NCBI RefSeq assembly: GCF_029946515.1 | Contig: NZ_JARZHH010000001.1 | Span: forward strand, 310,001-374,000 | Direction of reading: 5' to 3' | From: Polyangium sp. 6x1 | GTDB taxonomy: Bacteria; Myxococcota_A; Polyangia; Polyangiales; Polyangiaceae | DNA: 64,000 bases | Shown: piece after piece, positions 8,795 to 17,333 of the stretch | Numbering within the stretch: position 1 is the first letter of the stretch | Layout of the letters: every line of letters begins with the position of its first letter | Program-made: the position numbers and the translations under genes | Notes under the pieces: model-generated | Told to the model about the DNA's origin: nothing | The model's input: only the letters and a program-made list of their open reading frames with translations | The model's database searches: none

Positions 8795-8810
8795 CGTCAG
8801 CTGACGTCAG
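8785..8810. repeat. Tandem palindromic decamer CTGACGTCAG
   Basis: Two perfect abutting copies of the self-complementary CTGACGTCAG (8791-8810) follow a partial third copy. They make a 20-bp palindrome that contains the LysR stop codon (8792-8794). It could be a protein-binding site or a hairpin ending lysR transcription; there is no T-run downstream. Confidence 0.6.
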
Positions 8811-8934
8811 ACCGGCGTGCGCTGGAATCGTGCTGTCATACGGCGCCAGACAGCTCGTTCTTGCGATATCGGCCATATCATGTTAGGGCCCCAACTGTGC
8901 GCGCGCAGTGCGGCACACCCTTAATGGTGAGATA

Positions 8935-10188
8935 ATGCAGCTGAAACGAACACTTGTAGGTTCCTTGATCGGCCTCGCTCTCGCTCCGGCCGTGGCCCGC
9001 GCCGAGCCCGTCGTCGTGCCGGAGGGCGTCGCGGATGCCGTCGACGGCGTGGGCACGGGCCTCTGCGCCGCGTCGGCGATATCGACGAATCCGGTGATGG
9101 ACTGGAACCTCAACAGTCCCGGGAGCTATACGGAGTCGGTCGACACGTTCATCGACGCGCACGCGGCCGACCGCGTCGAGAACGTGATCCGCTCGCGCCT
9201 CGATCTGTCCAACAACGCCGCGTCCGGCCCCAAGATGAGCTACGGCGATTTCATCGACGCCGAGCTGCCGGATTGCATGACGGGCGGGTGCGATTTCTTC
9301 GTCAACGATACGACGACGACCTTCGCCTCGCGCATACGCGGCTTCTTCAACGTCACGGCCGACCTCGCGAACAAGCCCATTCACTTCGGGGTGTACGCGG
9401 ACGACGCCATCAGCCTCACGGTGTACGACAAGAACGCAAACGCATATCCCGTCGTCGTCCGCGCCCCCGAGCTCGGTACCGCGACGTGGCGCGTGACGAA
9501 CGAGGTCACCTTCTCGACCCCGGGGCTCTACCCGATCGAGATCCTCTACACCCAGATCGCCGAGCACGCCGCGCTCGAAATCTCATATTTCGTGGGTGAT
9601 TTCGACGACTTCAAGCGAGGGGCCAACACGCCGCCCATCGTCAAGCTCAACGAGGCGGGATTCACGCTTCTCCCATCGACCTCCTTTTTCCAGACGTTGA
9701 GCGGCACCCCCTCGTACCCGGATCTCGGCGTCTGCAAGCAATGCGAGCGGCAGTTCGTCAACCAGGCCGGGAGCAACGGCTGTGACGCCGGGCAGTACTG
9801 CAATGAAGCGGCGCTCTGCGCGCCTTGCGACACGAACGAGCTCTGCGGGCCGAGCTGCGCGCCTTGTGGTGGCGATACCCCGTTCTGCGTGAACCTGAAT
9901 GGCAATCTCCAGTGCGGCGGTTGCCGCACGGACGCCGACTGCCCGAGCGGCGCCACCTGCGATCCGAACACGAAAACCTGCAACGAGCCGTCTTCGCCCG
10001 CGGGCTCGGGTGGAGCCGGCGGCAACGGCGGCAGCGGCGGCGACAGCGGCGGCCCACACGGCTCTTGTGGTTATCGGGCCGAACCGAGCGCGTCGCACGC
10101 TGGCATCGCGGGCATTCTGTGTCTCGTGAGCGCGGCGCTGGCTCATGCCCGGTCGCGTCGGCGCACGTCCAGCTCCTCACGCCGTTGA
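8935..10188 (+). CDS. TraA-like outer-membrane exchange protein family, MYXO-CTERM-like tail
   Basis: A 417-residue exported protein. ATG 8935 (GGTGAG upstream) is preferred because it gives a clean signal peptide, MQLKRTLVGSLIGLALAPAVARA. Just after cleavage, GTGLCAASA resembles the conserved start of mature TraA proteins. A PA14-like beta region follows (FVNDTTTTFASRIRGFFNV, HFGVYADDAISLTVYD). Residues 275-355 form a Cys-rich stalk (CKQCERQF, CNEAALCAPCDTNELCGPSC, CGGCRTDADC). The end has a Gly/Ser linker, one Cys, a hydrophobic helix and RSRRR, as in MYXO-CTERM sorting signals. In Myxococcus, TraA with TraB drives kin-specific outer-membrane exchange; no TraB (OmpA-domain) partner is adjacent. 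Assignment is from recalled family features. Confidence 0.6.
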   Translation: MQLKRTLVGSLIGLALAPAVARAEPVVVPEGVADAVDGVGTGLCAASAISTNPVMDWNLNSPGSYTESVDTFIDAHAADRVENVIRSRLDLSNNAASGPKMSYGDFIDAELPDCMTGGCDFFVNDTTTTFASRIRGFFNVTADLANKPIHFGVYADDAISLTVYDKNANAYPVVVRAPELGTATWRVTNEVTFSTPGLYPIEILYTQIAEHAALEISYFVGDFDDFKRGANTPPIVKLNEAGFTLLPSTSFFQTLSGTPSYPDLGVCKQCERQFVNQAGSNGCDAGQYCNEAALCAPCDTNELCGPSCAPCGGDTPFCVNLNGNLQCGGCRTDADCPSGATCDPNTKTCNEPSSPAGSGGAGGNGGSGGDSGGPHGSCGYRAEPSASHAGIAGILCLVSAALAHARSRRRTSSSSRR

Positions 10189-10477
10189 GGTCCCCTGTGC
10201 CCTCACGGGCACGTCTCGTCCAATCACCTCGGGGATGGCGCCGGTGACGGCGCCGTCGCCCCCACACGATCGATCCGCTTTTCTCCCGCAGTAAATTCCG
10301 ATTTTTGCTCGACATGGCCCTTGACTTCGCGAATCCGCTTGGGCCCACTGTCCGCATATGCTGTCCGGCCCCGAGATAGGTGCTCCCGTCGCTGCCCGGC
10401 GCCCTGTCCCGCGACGCGATCGATGCGCTTCTCTCGATGCGCCTGCCCGAGTGATCGATACCCACGTGGAGGTGATC
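10189..10477. other. Intergenic spacer between TraA-like gene and glucanase
   Basis: This 289-bp non-coding stretch contains the hairpin at 10197-10212 near its left end and a ribosome site at its right end. In between are short AT-richer patches (10275-10300), but no promoter I could fix with confidence and no sigma-54 pattern. Confidence 0.5.
10197..10212 (+). terminator. Short GC hairpin 8 bp after the TraA-like stop
   Basis: GTGCCC-tcac-GGGCAC forms a 6-bp stem with a 4-nt loop directly after the coding region. No T-run follows, so intrinsic termination is uncertain. Confidence 0.35.
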
Positions 10478-11518
10478 ATGTCCCTGATTCATGACGCACG
10501 GACTCGATGGTTTGCGGGCGCGGCTGCCATGGCAGCGCTCGTCTCGATGGCCGCGTGCGGCTCGAACGAGCCGTCCCCGGGCAATGGCGACGCCGGCTCC
10601 GGCGCGTCGATGAGCACGAGCAGCAGCAGTGGCTCCGGTGGGAACGGTGGCCCCGGTGGCTCCGGTGGCTCCGGTGGCTCCGGTGGCTCCGGCGGGAATG
10701 GCGGCAATGGCGGCGGGCCGCCGACCAACCATCCCACCAGCTGCAAGCGCGGCGTCGCTTATGGGTACCATTCGAAGGCCGACATGCAGGTGCTCTCGCC
10801 GACGGTGGCGTGGTGGTACAACTGGGCGCACGTGCCGGACGAAGGCGTCAAACCCGACGCATACAAGACGCTCGGCGTCGAGTACGTGCCGATGGTGTGG
10901 GGCGGTGGCGGCCTCGACAGCGCGCACGCCGCGCAGATCGCCAGCGAAATCCCCGAGGGCGCGAGCTTCTTGCTCGGCTTCAACGAGCCGAATTTCGGCT
11001 CGCAGGCGAATCTGTCGGCGTCCCAAGCCGCAGCGCTCTGGCCCCACGTGGAGGCAATCGCCGACGCGCGTGGCCTCGCGCTCGTCTCGCCCGCCGTGAA
11101 CTTCTGCGGCGGTTCGTGCCAGGAAACGGATCCCTTCAAATACCTCGACGAGTTCTTCGCCGCCTGCGAGGGGTGCCGCGTCGATTACATCGGCATCCAC
11201 ATCTACACAGCCTGCCAGGGCGACGGGAACAACAAGGCCCAGTGGCTCATCAACCACGTCGAGACCTACAAGACGCGGTTCGACAAACCGCTCTGGCTCA
11301 CCGAGTTCGCCTGCGACAACGCCAGCTCGCTCGCCGAGCAAAAAGACTTCATGGTCGACGCGCTCGAGTACCTGGAGAACGAGCCGCGCATCGCGCGATA
11401 CGCCTGGTTCTCGGGCCGCGCCGACAACGTCGCGAACGCGAACCTGCTCGGCGCGGACGGCGTGCTGACCGAGCTCGGCCAGGCGTATGTGGCCGCACCC
11501 CACAAGCCCTGCGAGTGA
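10478..11518 (+). CDS. Lipoprotein glycoside hydrolase, GH128/Asl1-like beta-1,3-glucanase
   Basis: A 346-residue lipoprotein. ATG 10478 has a near-perfect ribosome site GGAGGTGA (10468-10475). The signal peptide ends in a lipobox with Cys27 (SMAAC). A Ser/Gly linker (residues 40-80) encoded by 9-bp DNA repeats tethers the catalytic domain. From residue 90 the sequence follows the glycosyl-hydrolase catalytic core family (Asl1, GH128): RGVAYGYHS, WWYNWAHVPDEG, EYVPMVWG, LLGFNEPNF, DYIGIHIY, LWLTEFAC. Glu170 and Glu276 are the likely acid/base and nucleophile. GH128 members cut beta-1,3-glucan, so this may degrade fungal wall at the surface of a predatory cell. Substrate is inferred. Confidence 0.8.
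   Translation: MSLIHDARTRWFAGAAAMAALVSMAACGSNEPSPGNGDAGSGASMSTSSSSGSGGNGGPGGSGGSGGSGGSGGNGGNGGGPPTNHPTSCKRGVAYGYHSKADMQVLSPTVAWWYNWAHVPDEGVKPDAYKTLGVEYVPMVWGGGGLDSAHAAQIASEIPEGASFLLGFNEPNFGSQANLSASQAAALWPHVEAIADARGLALVSPAVNFCGGSCQETDPFKYLDEFFAACEGCRVDYIGIHIYTACQGDGNNKAQWLINHVETYKTRFDKPLWLTEFACDNASSLAEQKDFMVDALEYLENEPRIARYAWFSGRADNVANANLLGADGVLTELGQAYVAAPHKPCE
10646..10690 (+). repeat. 9-bp minisatellite encoding Gly-Gly-Ser linker
   Basis: Five consecutive 9-bp units, GGTGGCCCC then four GGTGGCTCC, lie inside the glucanase linker. Unit gain or loss would change linker length without breaking the frame. Confidence 0.85.
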
Positions 11519-11560
11519 CGGAACCGCTCCGTTCGCCGTCGTTCTGCGGTAGAAGGGCGC

Positions 11561-13012
11561 ATGCCTCGCCCGTTCCGACACCCCGCGCCGCTCGAGCTCG
11601 GCGGCGCCGAGCTCCGCGACCTCGTCTCCGCCTGCATGGATCGGCTCGCGCCCTTTCTGGATGGGCTGAACGAGCAACCCACCCATTCGCTCGACGGTAG
11701 CCACAAGGTCGCCCGCGCCTTCGACGAGCCCATGCCCGAGCGCGGCGTGCCCTTCCGGCGCGTGCTCGCGAGGCTCTTCGATCGCGCCATTCCGGTCAGC
11801 TTGAATCCGGCTTCGCCCGGCTATCTCGGGTACATCCCCGGCGGCGGCCTGCCGAGCACGGCGCTCGCGGATCTCATCGCCGACGTCACGAATCGTTACA
11901 CGGGCCTCTGGATGCCTGCGCCGGGGCTCGTGCAGCTCGAAATCAGCGTGATTCGCTGGTTCTGCTCGCTCGCGGGGTACGGGCCTTCCGCGGGGGGCTG
12001 GATCTGTTCGGGCGGGTCGATGGCGAACCTTGCCGCCGTCGTGGCGGCGCGCGAGGCGAAGCTCGGGGAGGATATCGCCGGAGGCGTCCTTTATACCTCG
12101 GAAGGAGCGCATCACTCGGTGGCGAAGGCCGCGCGCGTGGCCGGTTTGCCGCGGCGCGCCACGCGCGTCGTGCCCGTGGACGCTTCGTTCCGATTGCAGC
12201 GTGACGCTCTTGCAAAAGCGATCGCCGAGGATCGGACCGCGGGGCGCCGGCCCTTCCTCGTCGTCGCGCAGGCCGGCTCCACGCCGGTCGGCGCGGTGGA
12301 CGACCTCGCCGCATTGGCCGACCTTTGCGCCGCCGAGGGATTGTGGCTCCACGTGGACGCGGCGTACGGCGGGTTTTTCCTCCTCACCGAGCGCGGGCGA
12401 TCCTCGCTCGCGGGGATCGAGCGGGCGGACTCCATCGCGCTCGACCCGCACAAGGGATTGTTTTTACCTTATGGAACCGGCTGCCTGCTCGTGAAAGAGC
12501 GCGCGACCTTGCGCGCGGCCTTCTCCGAGACGGCCGCGTATCTGCCGCCTTCGCAGGAGGACGCAGACCACTGGGATTTCGCCGATCTCAGCCCGGAATT
12601 GAGCCGCCCGGCCCGCGGCCTGCGCATCTGGCTGCCGCTCTGGCTCCACGGCGCGTCGGCCTTTCGCGCCGCGCTCGACGAGAAGCTCGATCTCGCGCGG
12701 GACGCGGCGGCGCGGGTGCGGGCGCTGCCCGGAGTGCGAATCGTGGCCGAGCCCGAGCTATCGTTGTTCGCGTTCCGGGTCGAGCCGCCGGGCATGAACA
12801 CCGCGGAGCTCGACGCATTCAATCGGCGCGTGCTCGCCCGCGTCAATCAGCGAAAGCGCCTGCTGCTCACGGGCACGACGCTCCGTGATCCGGCGCTCGG
12901 CGAGGACGTCTTCGTCCTTCGCGTCTGCGTGCTCTGCTTTCGCACCCACGCGGACAGGATCGACATGCTGCTCGAAGATCTCGCCGAGGCCATCGCGGAC
13001 CCGCGGGGGTGA
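11561..13012 (+). CDS. PLP-dependent group II decarboxylase (aromatic amino acid decarboxylase-like)
   Basis: A 483-residue cytosolic enzyme of about the usual length for bacterial group II decarboxylases. It shows the PGYLGYIPGGGLPST active-site loop (residues 86-100), the GGWICSGGSMANL turn that holds PLP phosphate, WLHVDAAYGG with Asp266 for the pyridine nitrogen, and ADSIALDPHKGLFLPYG with Lys298 as the PLP lysine. Family chemistry is amine formation from aromatic or acidic L-amino acids; some plant members are aldehyde synthases. Substrate is not readable. It lies downstream of the glucanase on the same strand (42-bp gap) and ends 35 bp before the convergent aldo/keto reductase. Confidence 0.85.
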   Translation: MPRPFRHPAPLELGGAELRDLVSACMDRLAPFLDGLNEQPTHSLDGSHKVARAFDEPMPERGVPFRRVLARLFDRAIPVSLNPASPGYLGYIPGGGLPSTALADLIADVTNRYTGLWMPAPGLVQLEISVIRWFCSLAGYGPSAGGWICSGGSMANLAAVVAAREAKLGEDIAGGVLYTSEGAHHSVAKAARVAGLPRRATRVVPVDASFRLQRDALAKAIAEDRTAGRRPFLVVAQAGSTPVGAVDDLAALADLCAAEGLWLHVDAAYGGFFLLTERGRSSLAGIERADSIALDPHKGLFLPYGTGCLLVKERATLRAAFSETAAYLPPSQEDADHWDFADLSPELSRPARGLRIWLPLWLHGASAFRAALDEKLDLARDAAARVRALPGVRIVAEPELSLFAFRVEPPGMNTAELDAFNRRVLARVNQRKRLLLTGTTLRDPALGEDVFVLRVCVLCFRTHADRIDMLLEDLAEAIADPRG

Positions 13013-13047
13013 GCGCCGCCCACACCCGCCCCCGCTGTCCGCCTTCG

Positions 13048-14127
13048 TCAGTAATGATCGCCCTTCTTCGTCACGCCGAACGGGATGAGCTGCGAGGGTT
13101 GACCATTGATCGTCGTCCCCCCGGCCTGGATCATCCGCGCCAGCTCGAGGAAATCGGCCGGGAAGTTCAGCTTCGGCTTGGTGAGCGCGTCGAGCGCCGC
13201 CGTCTGCTCCGGCTTGAGCTTCAGGTCGAGCGCCTTCAGGTTGTCATCGAGCTGCGAGAGCGTGCGCGCACCGATGATCGTGGACGAAACCCCCGGGCGG
13301 GCCTGCACCCAGGCGAGGGCGACGCGCGCGACGGTGCTGTCGAGCTCCTTGGCGATCCGCTGGAGCTCATCGATCACCGCATAACTCGTCTCGTCGAGGA
13401 AGCCCGCGGCCCATTGCCGCCCCTCCACCTTGACGCCGTTCGTCCGCGTGTATTTGCCGCTCAGGATCCCGCTCTTCAAGGGGGACCACGGCGTCACGCC
13501 GAGCCCGAGCTCCTCGGCCATCGGCATCAATTCCCCTTCGACCGTCCGCTCGAGCAGCGAATACTCGATCTGCAGCCCGACGAACGGCGCCCACCCGCGG
13601 AACTGGGCGATGAGCTGCGCCTGCGCCACCTTCCACGCGGGCGTGTCGGACACGCCGATGTAGCGGACCTTCCCCGATCGGACGAGATCGTGGAGCGCCG
13701 CCATCGTCTCCTCGATCGGCGTGAACTTGTCCCAGTTGTGCAGCCAATAAAGATCGATGTAGTCGGTGCGCAGCCGGCGGAGCGATTGCTCGCAGGCGGC
13801 CACGATCGACTTCCGGTTCGAGCCGCCGCCGTTGGGATCGCCGACGTACAGATTCGCGCTGAACTTGGTGGCGATCACCAGCCGGTCCCGCTTCTGCCGG
13901 TCGTGGCCGAGGTGATCGCCGATGATCTTCTCCGAATGCCCCTTCGTGTACAGGTTCGCCGTGTCGATGAAGTTGCCCCCGAGCTCGATGTAGCGGTCGA
14001 GGATGGCTTCGGAGTCCTTGACACTGCTCCCCCAGCCGAGGTCTTCTCCGAACGTCATGGCGCCGAGGCAGAAAGGGCTCACCCGCAGACCTGAGCGACC
14101 AAGCGTGACGTAGTGATCGAGCGGCAT
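13048..14127 (-). CDS. Aldo/keto reductase
   Basis: A 359-residue oxidoreductase; ATG 14127 has GGGAGGAG upstream. The aldo/keto reductase tetrad is intact: Asp55 and Tyr60 (FIDTANLYTKG), Lys88 (VIATKFS) and His130 (DLYWLHNWD). IGARTLSQLDDNLKAL near the C-terminus is the NADP(H)-binding motif. It resembles the YajO/Tas or stress-linked AKR subgroup that reduces aldehydes and ketones with NADPH. It is divergent from a MarR regulator and the spacer has palindromes, so induction by a toxic carbonyl or phenolic is a reasonable guess. Convergent with the PLP decarboxylase at 11561. Confidence 0.9.
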   Translation of the reverse strand: MPLDHYVTLGRSGLRVSPFCLGAMTFGEDLGWGSSVKDSEAILDRYIELGGNFIDTANLYTKGHSEKIIGDHLGHDRQKRDRLVIATKFSANLYVGDPNGGGSNRKSIVAACEQSLRRLRTDYIDLYWLHNWDKFTPIEETMAALHDLVRSGKVRYIGVSDTPAWKVAQAQLIAQFRGWAPFVGLQIEYSLLERTVEGELMPMAEELGLGVTPWSPLKSGILSGKYTRTNGVKVEGRQWAAGFLDETSYAVIDELQRIAKELDSTVARVALAWVQARPGVSSTIIGARTLSQLDDNLKALDLKLKPEQTAALDALTKPKLNFPADFLELARMIQAGGTTINGQPSQLIPFGVTKKGDHY

Positions 14128-14140
14128 CGCGTCTCCTCCC

Positions 14141-14180
14141 GAACTAGTTCCACATCTGAACAGTTCAAGATTAAACTAGT
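14141..14180. promoter_or_regulatory. Palindromes in the AKR/MarR divergent spacer (candidate MarR operators)
   Basis: GAACTAGTTC (14141-14150) is a perfect 10-bp palindrome and TGAACAGTTCA (14157-14167) a perfect odd palindrome. TTAAACTAGT (14171-14180) repeats the AACTAG core. They sit between the two divergent starts, as expected for a MarR dimer repressing both genes. Confidence 0.55.
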
Positions 14181-14216
14181 CTCGCCCGCGCCGTTGTCAA
14201 GGGCAAGCAGGAGAAC

Positions 14217-14645
14217 ATGAGAAAACCTTCCCCTGGGGAGCTCTGGACGCTGAACTTCGAGATGACGATGGGCGTCATGGCCGAGGTCGAGCCCGAGGTG
14301 CGCGAGCTGGGGCTCGAGATGAAGGAGTTCTTCCTCCTCGGGAAGCTCGACGACCACCCCTATCCTGCCGACCTCGCGCGCGCGCTGATCACGCCCAAGC
14401 CTACGATCACCTTCATGGTGAAGCGGCTCGAGGCGGCCGGCTTCGTCAAGCGCCAGACCGAGGCGGACGACCTGCGGCGCTTTCGCCTGACGCTCACCCC
14501 CTCCGGGCGCAAAACGATGGAGGCGACGCGCGCCATCCTCGACGAAGCCTTCGGGCGAAGGCTCGCGCGGCTCTCGGCCGGCGAGCGCGCCGAGCTCCTG
14601 CGAATCCTCGTGCTGCTGGCGGAGAAGCACGCCGATCCCTGCTGA
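14217..14645 (+). CDS. MarR-family transcriptional regulator
   Basis: A 142-residue winged-helix regulator; ATG 14217 has AGGAG 4 nt upstream. Residues 50-95 form the MarR wHTH: ADLARALITPKPTITFMVKR as the recognition region, then a wing RQTEADDLRRFRLTLTPSG. Helices at both ends would form the dimer interface. It faces the aldo/keto reductase with an 89-bp spacer carrying palindromes, which argues for control of the reductase and itself. Ligand unknown; no conserved Cys typical of peroxide-sensing OhrR is seen near the N-terminus. Confidence 0.88.
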   Translation: MRKPSPGELWTLNFEMTMGVMAEVEPEVRELGLEMKEFFLLGKLDDHPYPADLARALITPKPTITFMVKRLEAAGFVKRQTEADDLRRFRLTLTPSGRKTMEATRAILDEAFGRRLARLSAGERAELLRILVLLAEKHADPC

Positions 14646-14800
14646 CGACGCGGGCCCGCGGTCGTCACGAAGGGACGCGCGGCTCCCCCTCCGCCGGCGC
14701 CGGGCATTCCATGGGCTTTCCTTGATTCGACGGGATCGCTCCTGTATACGGCCTTCACCCCGCGCTGCGGAATGCTCGGGACAGCGGGGAAGGAAGGGTC

Positions 14801-17194
14801 GTGGGAGAGATGAGCGACGAAAAAGCCCGGAACGGCAAGTCGAACGTGAAGCAGTATTTCCGCTTCGGCGAGAGGCCATTTCTCAAGGGCGCGGGGACCC
14901 GGTCGCCGGAGGCTTGGTTTCTGGGCACGAAGGCCGAGAACGCGGACGAGCTCGAAAAGCTCATCGTGGAGGCCATCCGGGACCATTCCTTCTGGCGGCG
15001 GAACTTCCACCCCCAGGATCCCACGCACATCACCGAGCAGGCCAAGCGGCACCCGTCCTACCTCCACGCGATGGACTCGCTGAAGGACAACCTGCGGTCC
15101 TTGATGTCGTTCCTCAAGAAATCGGTGCCCTTCTTCAGCGGCCGGTATCAGGGGCACATGAACTGGGACACGTCGCTCCCCAGCATCCTGGGGTATTTCG
15201 CGGCGATGCTCTACAACCCCAACAACGTCGCATTCGAAGGGTCGACGTCGACGACCATCCTGGAGATGATCGTGGGCGACGATCTCTGCCGGATGCTCGG
15301 CTATCCGGTCCCGGAGGACGGCGACGCCGCGAAGGGGCTCGTGCGGCCCTGGGGGCACATCACGTGCGGCGGGACCGTGGCCAACATCGAGGCCATCTGG
15401 TCGGCGAGGAATCTCAAGTTTTACCCGCTCTCGCTCCGCGATGCATTGAAGGCCGAGCCCTCCCTCGCCGCGGCGCGCGACATCGAGGTGACCACGTGCG
15501 ACGGCAGGCGCGCGCGCCTCGCCACGCTCGACGCATGGTCGCTCCTGAACCTCAAGGTGGACGACATCCTCGCGCTCCCCGAGCGCCTCACGGAGGAGTA
15601 CGGCATTTCGAGTGATACCATCACGAAGGCCATGTCGGGCCACTCCCTCCAGCACCTCGGAATGCAGGAGCTCTTCCGGCGCTGCGGGACGGACGTGGCC
15701 GCTTCGCCGGTGATCCTCGTCCCCGCCACGAAGCATTACTCGTTCCCCAAGGCCGCGGCCGTGCTCGGCCTCGGTTCGGCCAACGTGCTCGACGTCCCCG
15801 TCGATTGCGACGCGCGCATGAGCCTGACCGCGCTGGAGAAGATGCTGCGGGATTGCATCGCGCAGCGGCGGCCCGTCATCACGGTGGTGGCCGTCATCGG
15901 CAGCACAGAGGAGAGCGCCGTGGATCCGCTGAAGGGGGTCCTCGAGCTGCGCCACAAGCTCCAGAAGGAGGGTTTGTCGTTCACGGTCCACGCGGACGCG
16001 GCGTGGGGAGGTTATTTCGCCTCGATCCTGCGGCCCGACGAGGGCCCGCGCCCGAAAGACGATCGCACCGGTCCGGCGCCCGAGATCGGAATGAGCGGGT
16101 ACGTGACCTCGCAGTTCTCGGCGCTCGGCCGGGCGGATTCGATCACCGTGGATCCGCACAAATCGGGCTACATTCCTTATCCGGCCGGGGCGCTCTGTTA
16201 CCGGAATTCCGCCATGCGCGACATGGTGACGTTCAAGGCGCCCTACATCCTGCACGGGGACGCCGAGCCCACCGTGGGGATCTATGGGCTCGAGGGCTCC
16301 AAGCCGGGCGCGGCCGTGGCGGCGGTGTATCTGAGCCACAAGGTCATTCGACCGACGCGGAGCGGATACGGGCAGATCCATCGGAGGGCGCTGTTCAATT
16401 GCAAGCGGTTTTACGCGCGGCTGCTCAGCATGGCGAGCCCGGACGATCGGTTCATCGTGGTGCCGGTCCCGCGGCTGCCCGCGGAGATCTCGGGCGCCGA
16501 CGTGGAGACCGAGCGGCGCTTCCTCCGCGAGCGCATCGATCGGCGCAGCGTCGACGAGCTCCTGTCCGACCCGGAGGCCATGGCGCTCCTGCCCGAGATC
16601 GGGCCCGATCAGAACATCCTGACCTACGCCATCAACTTCAAGCACCCGGACGGCTCGCTGAACACGAACCTCGACCTCGCGAATCGATTGAACAAGGCCA
16701 TCTACGACCTCCTGAGCATCGATCCCGGGGACGACATCTATGGCTATCGAATGATCGTGAGCACGACGGACTTCAGCGAGGAGCACTATGGGAGCGTCTT
16801 CATCGAAGACTACAAGCAGCGCCTCGGGGTCGCGTCGTCCCCCGGCACCACGGTGACGGTGCTCAGGTCGACGACGATGGAGCCATGGATCCTGGAGACG
16901 CCCGAGGGGTCGATGCTCGACGTGCTGGAGAACGAGCTCCGGGACGCGATCTTCAAATCGATGATGCGCGACTCGATGTTCCAGATCTTCGAGGAGATCG
17001 ATGCCAACCGGGATGGCGTCCTCGACGTCGGCGAGGTGATGGGCAAGTTCCGGGAGAAGGGCTATCGGGACACCGAAATCGACGAGTTCTTGCGCCTGTG
17101 CGACATCGACAGGAGCGGGACCGTATCCATGGATGAATTCCTGGGGGCGTTCTCGCAGTTCGTCGCCAAGGGGGCGCTCACCGCCAGCAGGTGA
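14801..17194 (+). CDS. Large PLP group II decarboxylase with C-terminal EF-hand pair
   Basis: A 797-residue protein. GTG 14801 has AGGAAGG upstream; ATG 14810 is an alternative with closer GGGAG. The core shows RYQGHMNWDTSLPSILGYFA (substrate loop), GHITCGGTVANIEAIWS, HADAAWGGYF and ADSITVDPHKSGYIPYPAG with PLP Lys454. This is the extended PLP decarboxylase type, longer than usual. The last 75 residues hold two canonical EF-hand loops: DANRDGVLDVGE from about residue 734 and DIDRSGTVSMDE from about residue 768, each with Asp/Asn/Ser ligands and a final Glu. Calcium may therefore regulate a cytosolic amine-forming enzyme. Same strand as the MarR gene but 155 bp away. Substrate unknown. Confidence 0.85.
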   Translation: MGEMSDEKARNGKSNVKQYFRFGERPFLKGAGTRSPEAWFLGTKAENADELEKLIVEAIRDHSFWRRNFHPQDPTHITEQAKRHPSYLHAMDSLKDNLRSLMSFLKKSVPFFSGRYQGHMNWDTSLPSILGYFAAMLYNPNNVAFEGSTSTTILEMIVGDDLCRMLGYPVPEDGDAAKGLVRPWGHITCGGTVANIEAIWSARNLKFYPLSLRDALKAEPSLAAARDIEVTTCDGRRARLATLDAWSLLNLKVDDILALPERLTEEYGISSDTITKAMSGHSLQHLGMQELFRRCGTDVAASPVILVPATKHYSFPKAAAVLGLGSANVLDVPVDCDARMSLTALEKMLRDCIAQRRPVITVVAVIGSTEESAVDPLKGVLELRHKLQKEGLSFTVHADAAWGGYFASILRPDEGPRPKDDRTGPAPEIGMSGYVTSQFSALGRADSITVDPHKSGYIPYPAGALCYRNSAMRDMVTFKAPYILHGDAEPTVGIYGLEGSKPGAAVAAVYLSHKVIRPTRSGYGQIHRRALFNCKRFYARLLSMASPDDRFIVVPVPRLPAEISGADVETERRFLRERIDRRSVDELLSDPEAMALLPEIGPDQNILTYAINFKHPDGSLNTNLDLANRLNKAIYDLLSIDPGDDIYGYRMIVSTTDFSEEHYGSVFIEDYKQRLGVASSPGTTVTVLRSTTMEPWILETPEGSMLDVLENELRDAIFKSMMRDSMFQIFEEIDANRDGVLDVGEVMGKFREKGYRDTEIDEFLRLCDIDRSGTVSMDEFLGAFSQFVAKGALTASR

Positions 17195-17333
17195 CGCGGA
17201 CGGGCCACGCCGTCGCGGAGGGGCCGCGGCCGACGAATACACTGGAAATCCCATGGTATTCGTGTCCCGGCCCCCTGGCAGACGCCCGTCGATTCGTGGC
17301 TGCATGCGCGCAGGGAAGGGTGTACACCCATGC

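Noticed and set aside
10646-10690. CRISPR-like repeat
   Set aside because: Units are 9 bp, contiguous with no spacers and in frame with the Gly-Ser linker.
9758-12451. Long minus-strand frame opposite the TraA-like, glucanase and decarboxylase genes
   Set aside because: It crosses three supported genes, and its Gly/Ala/Thr runs are only the mirror of the Gly-Ser linker DNA.
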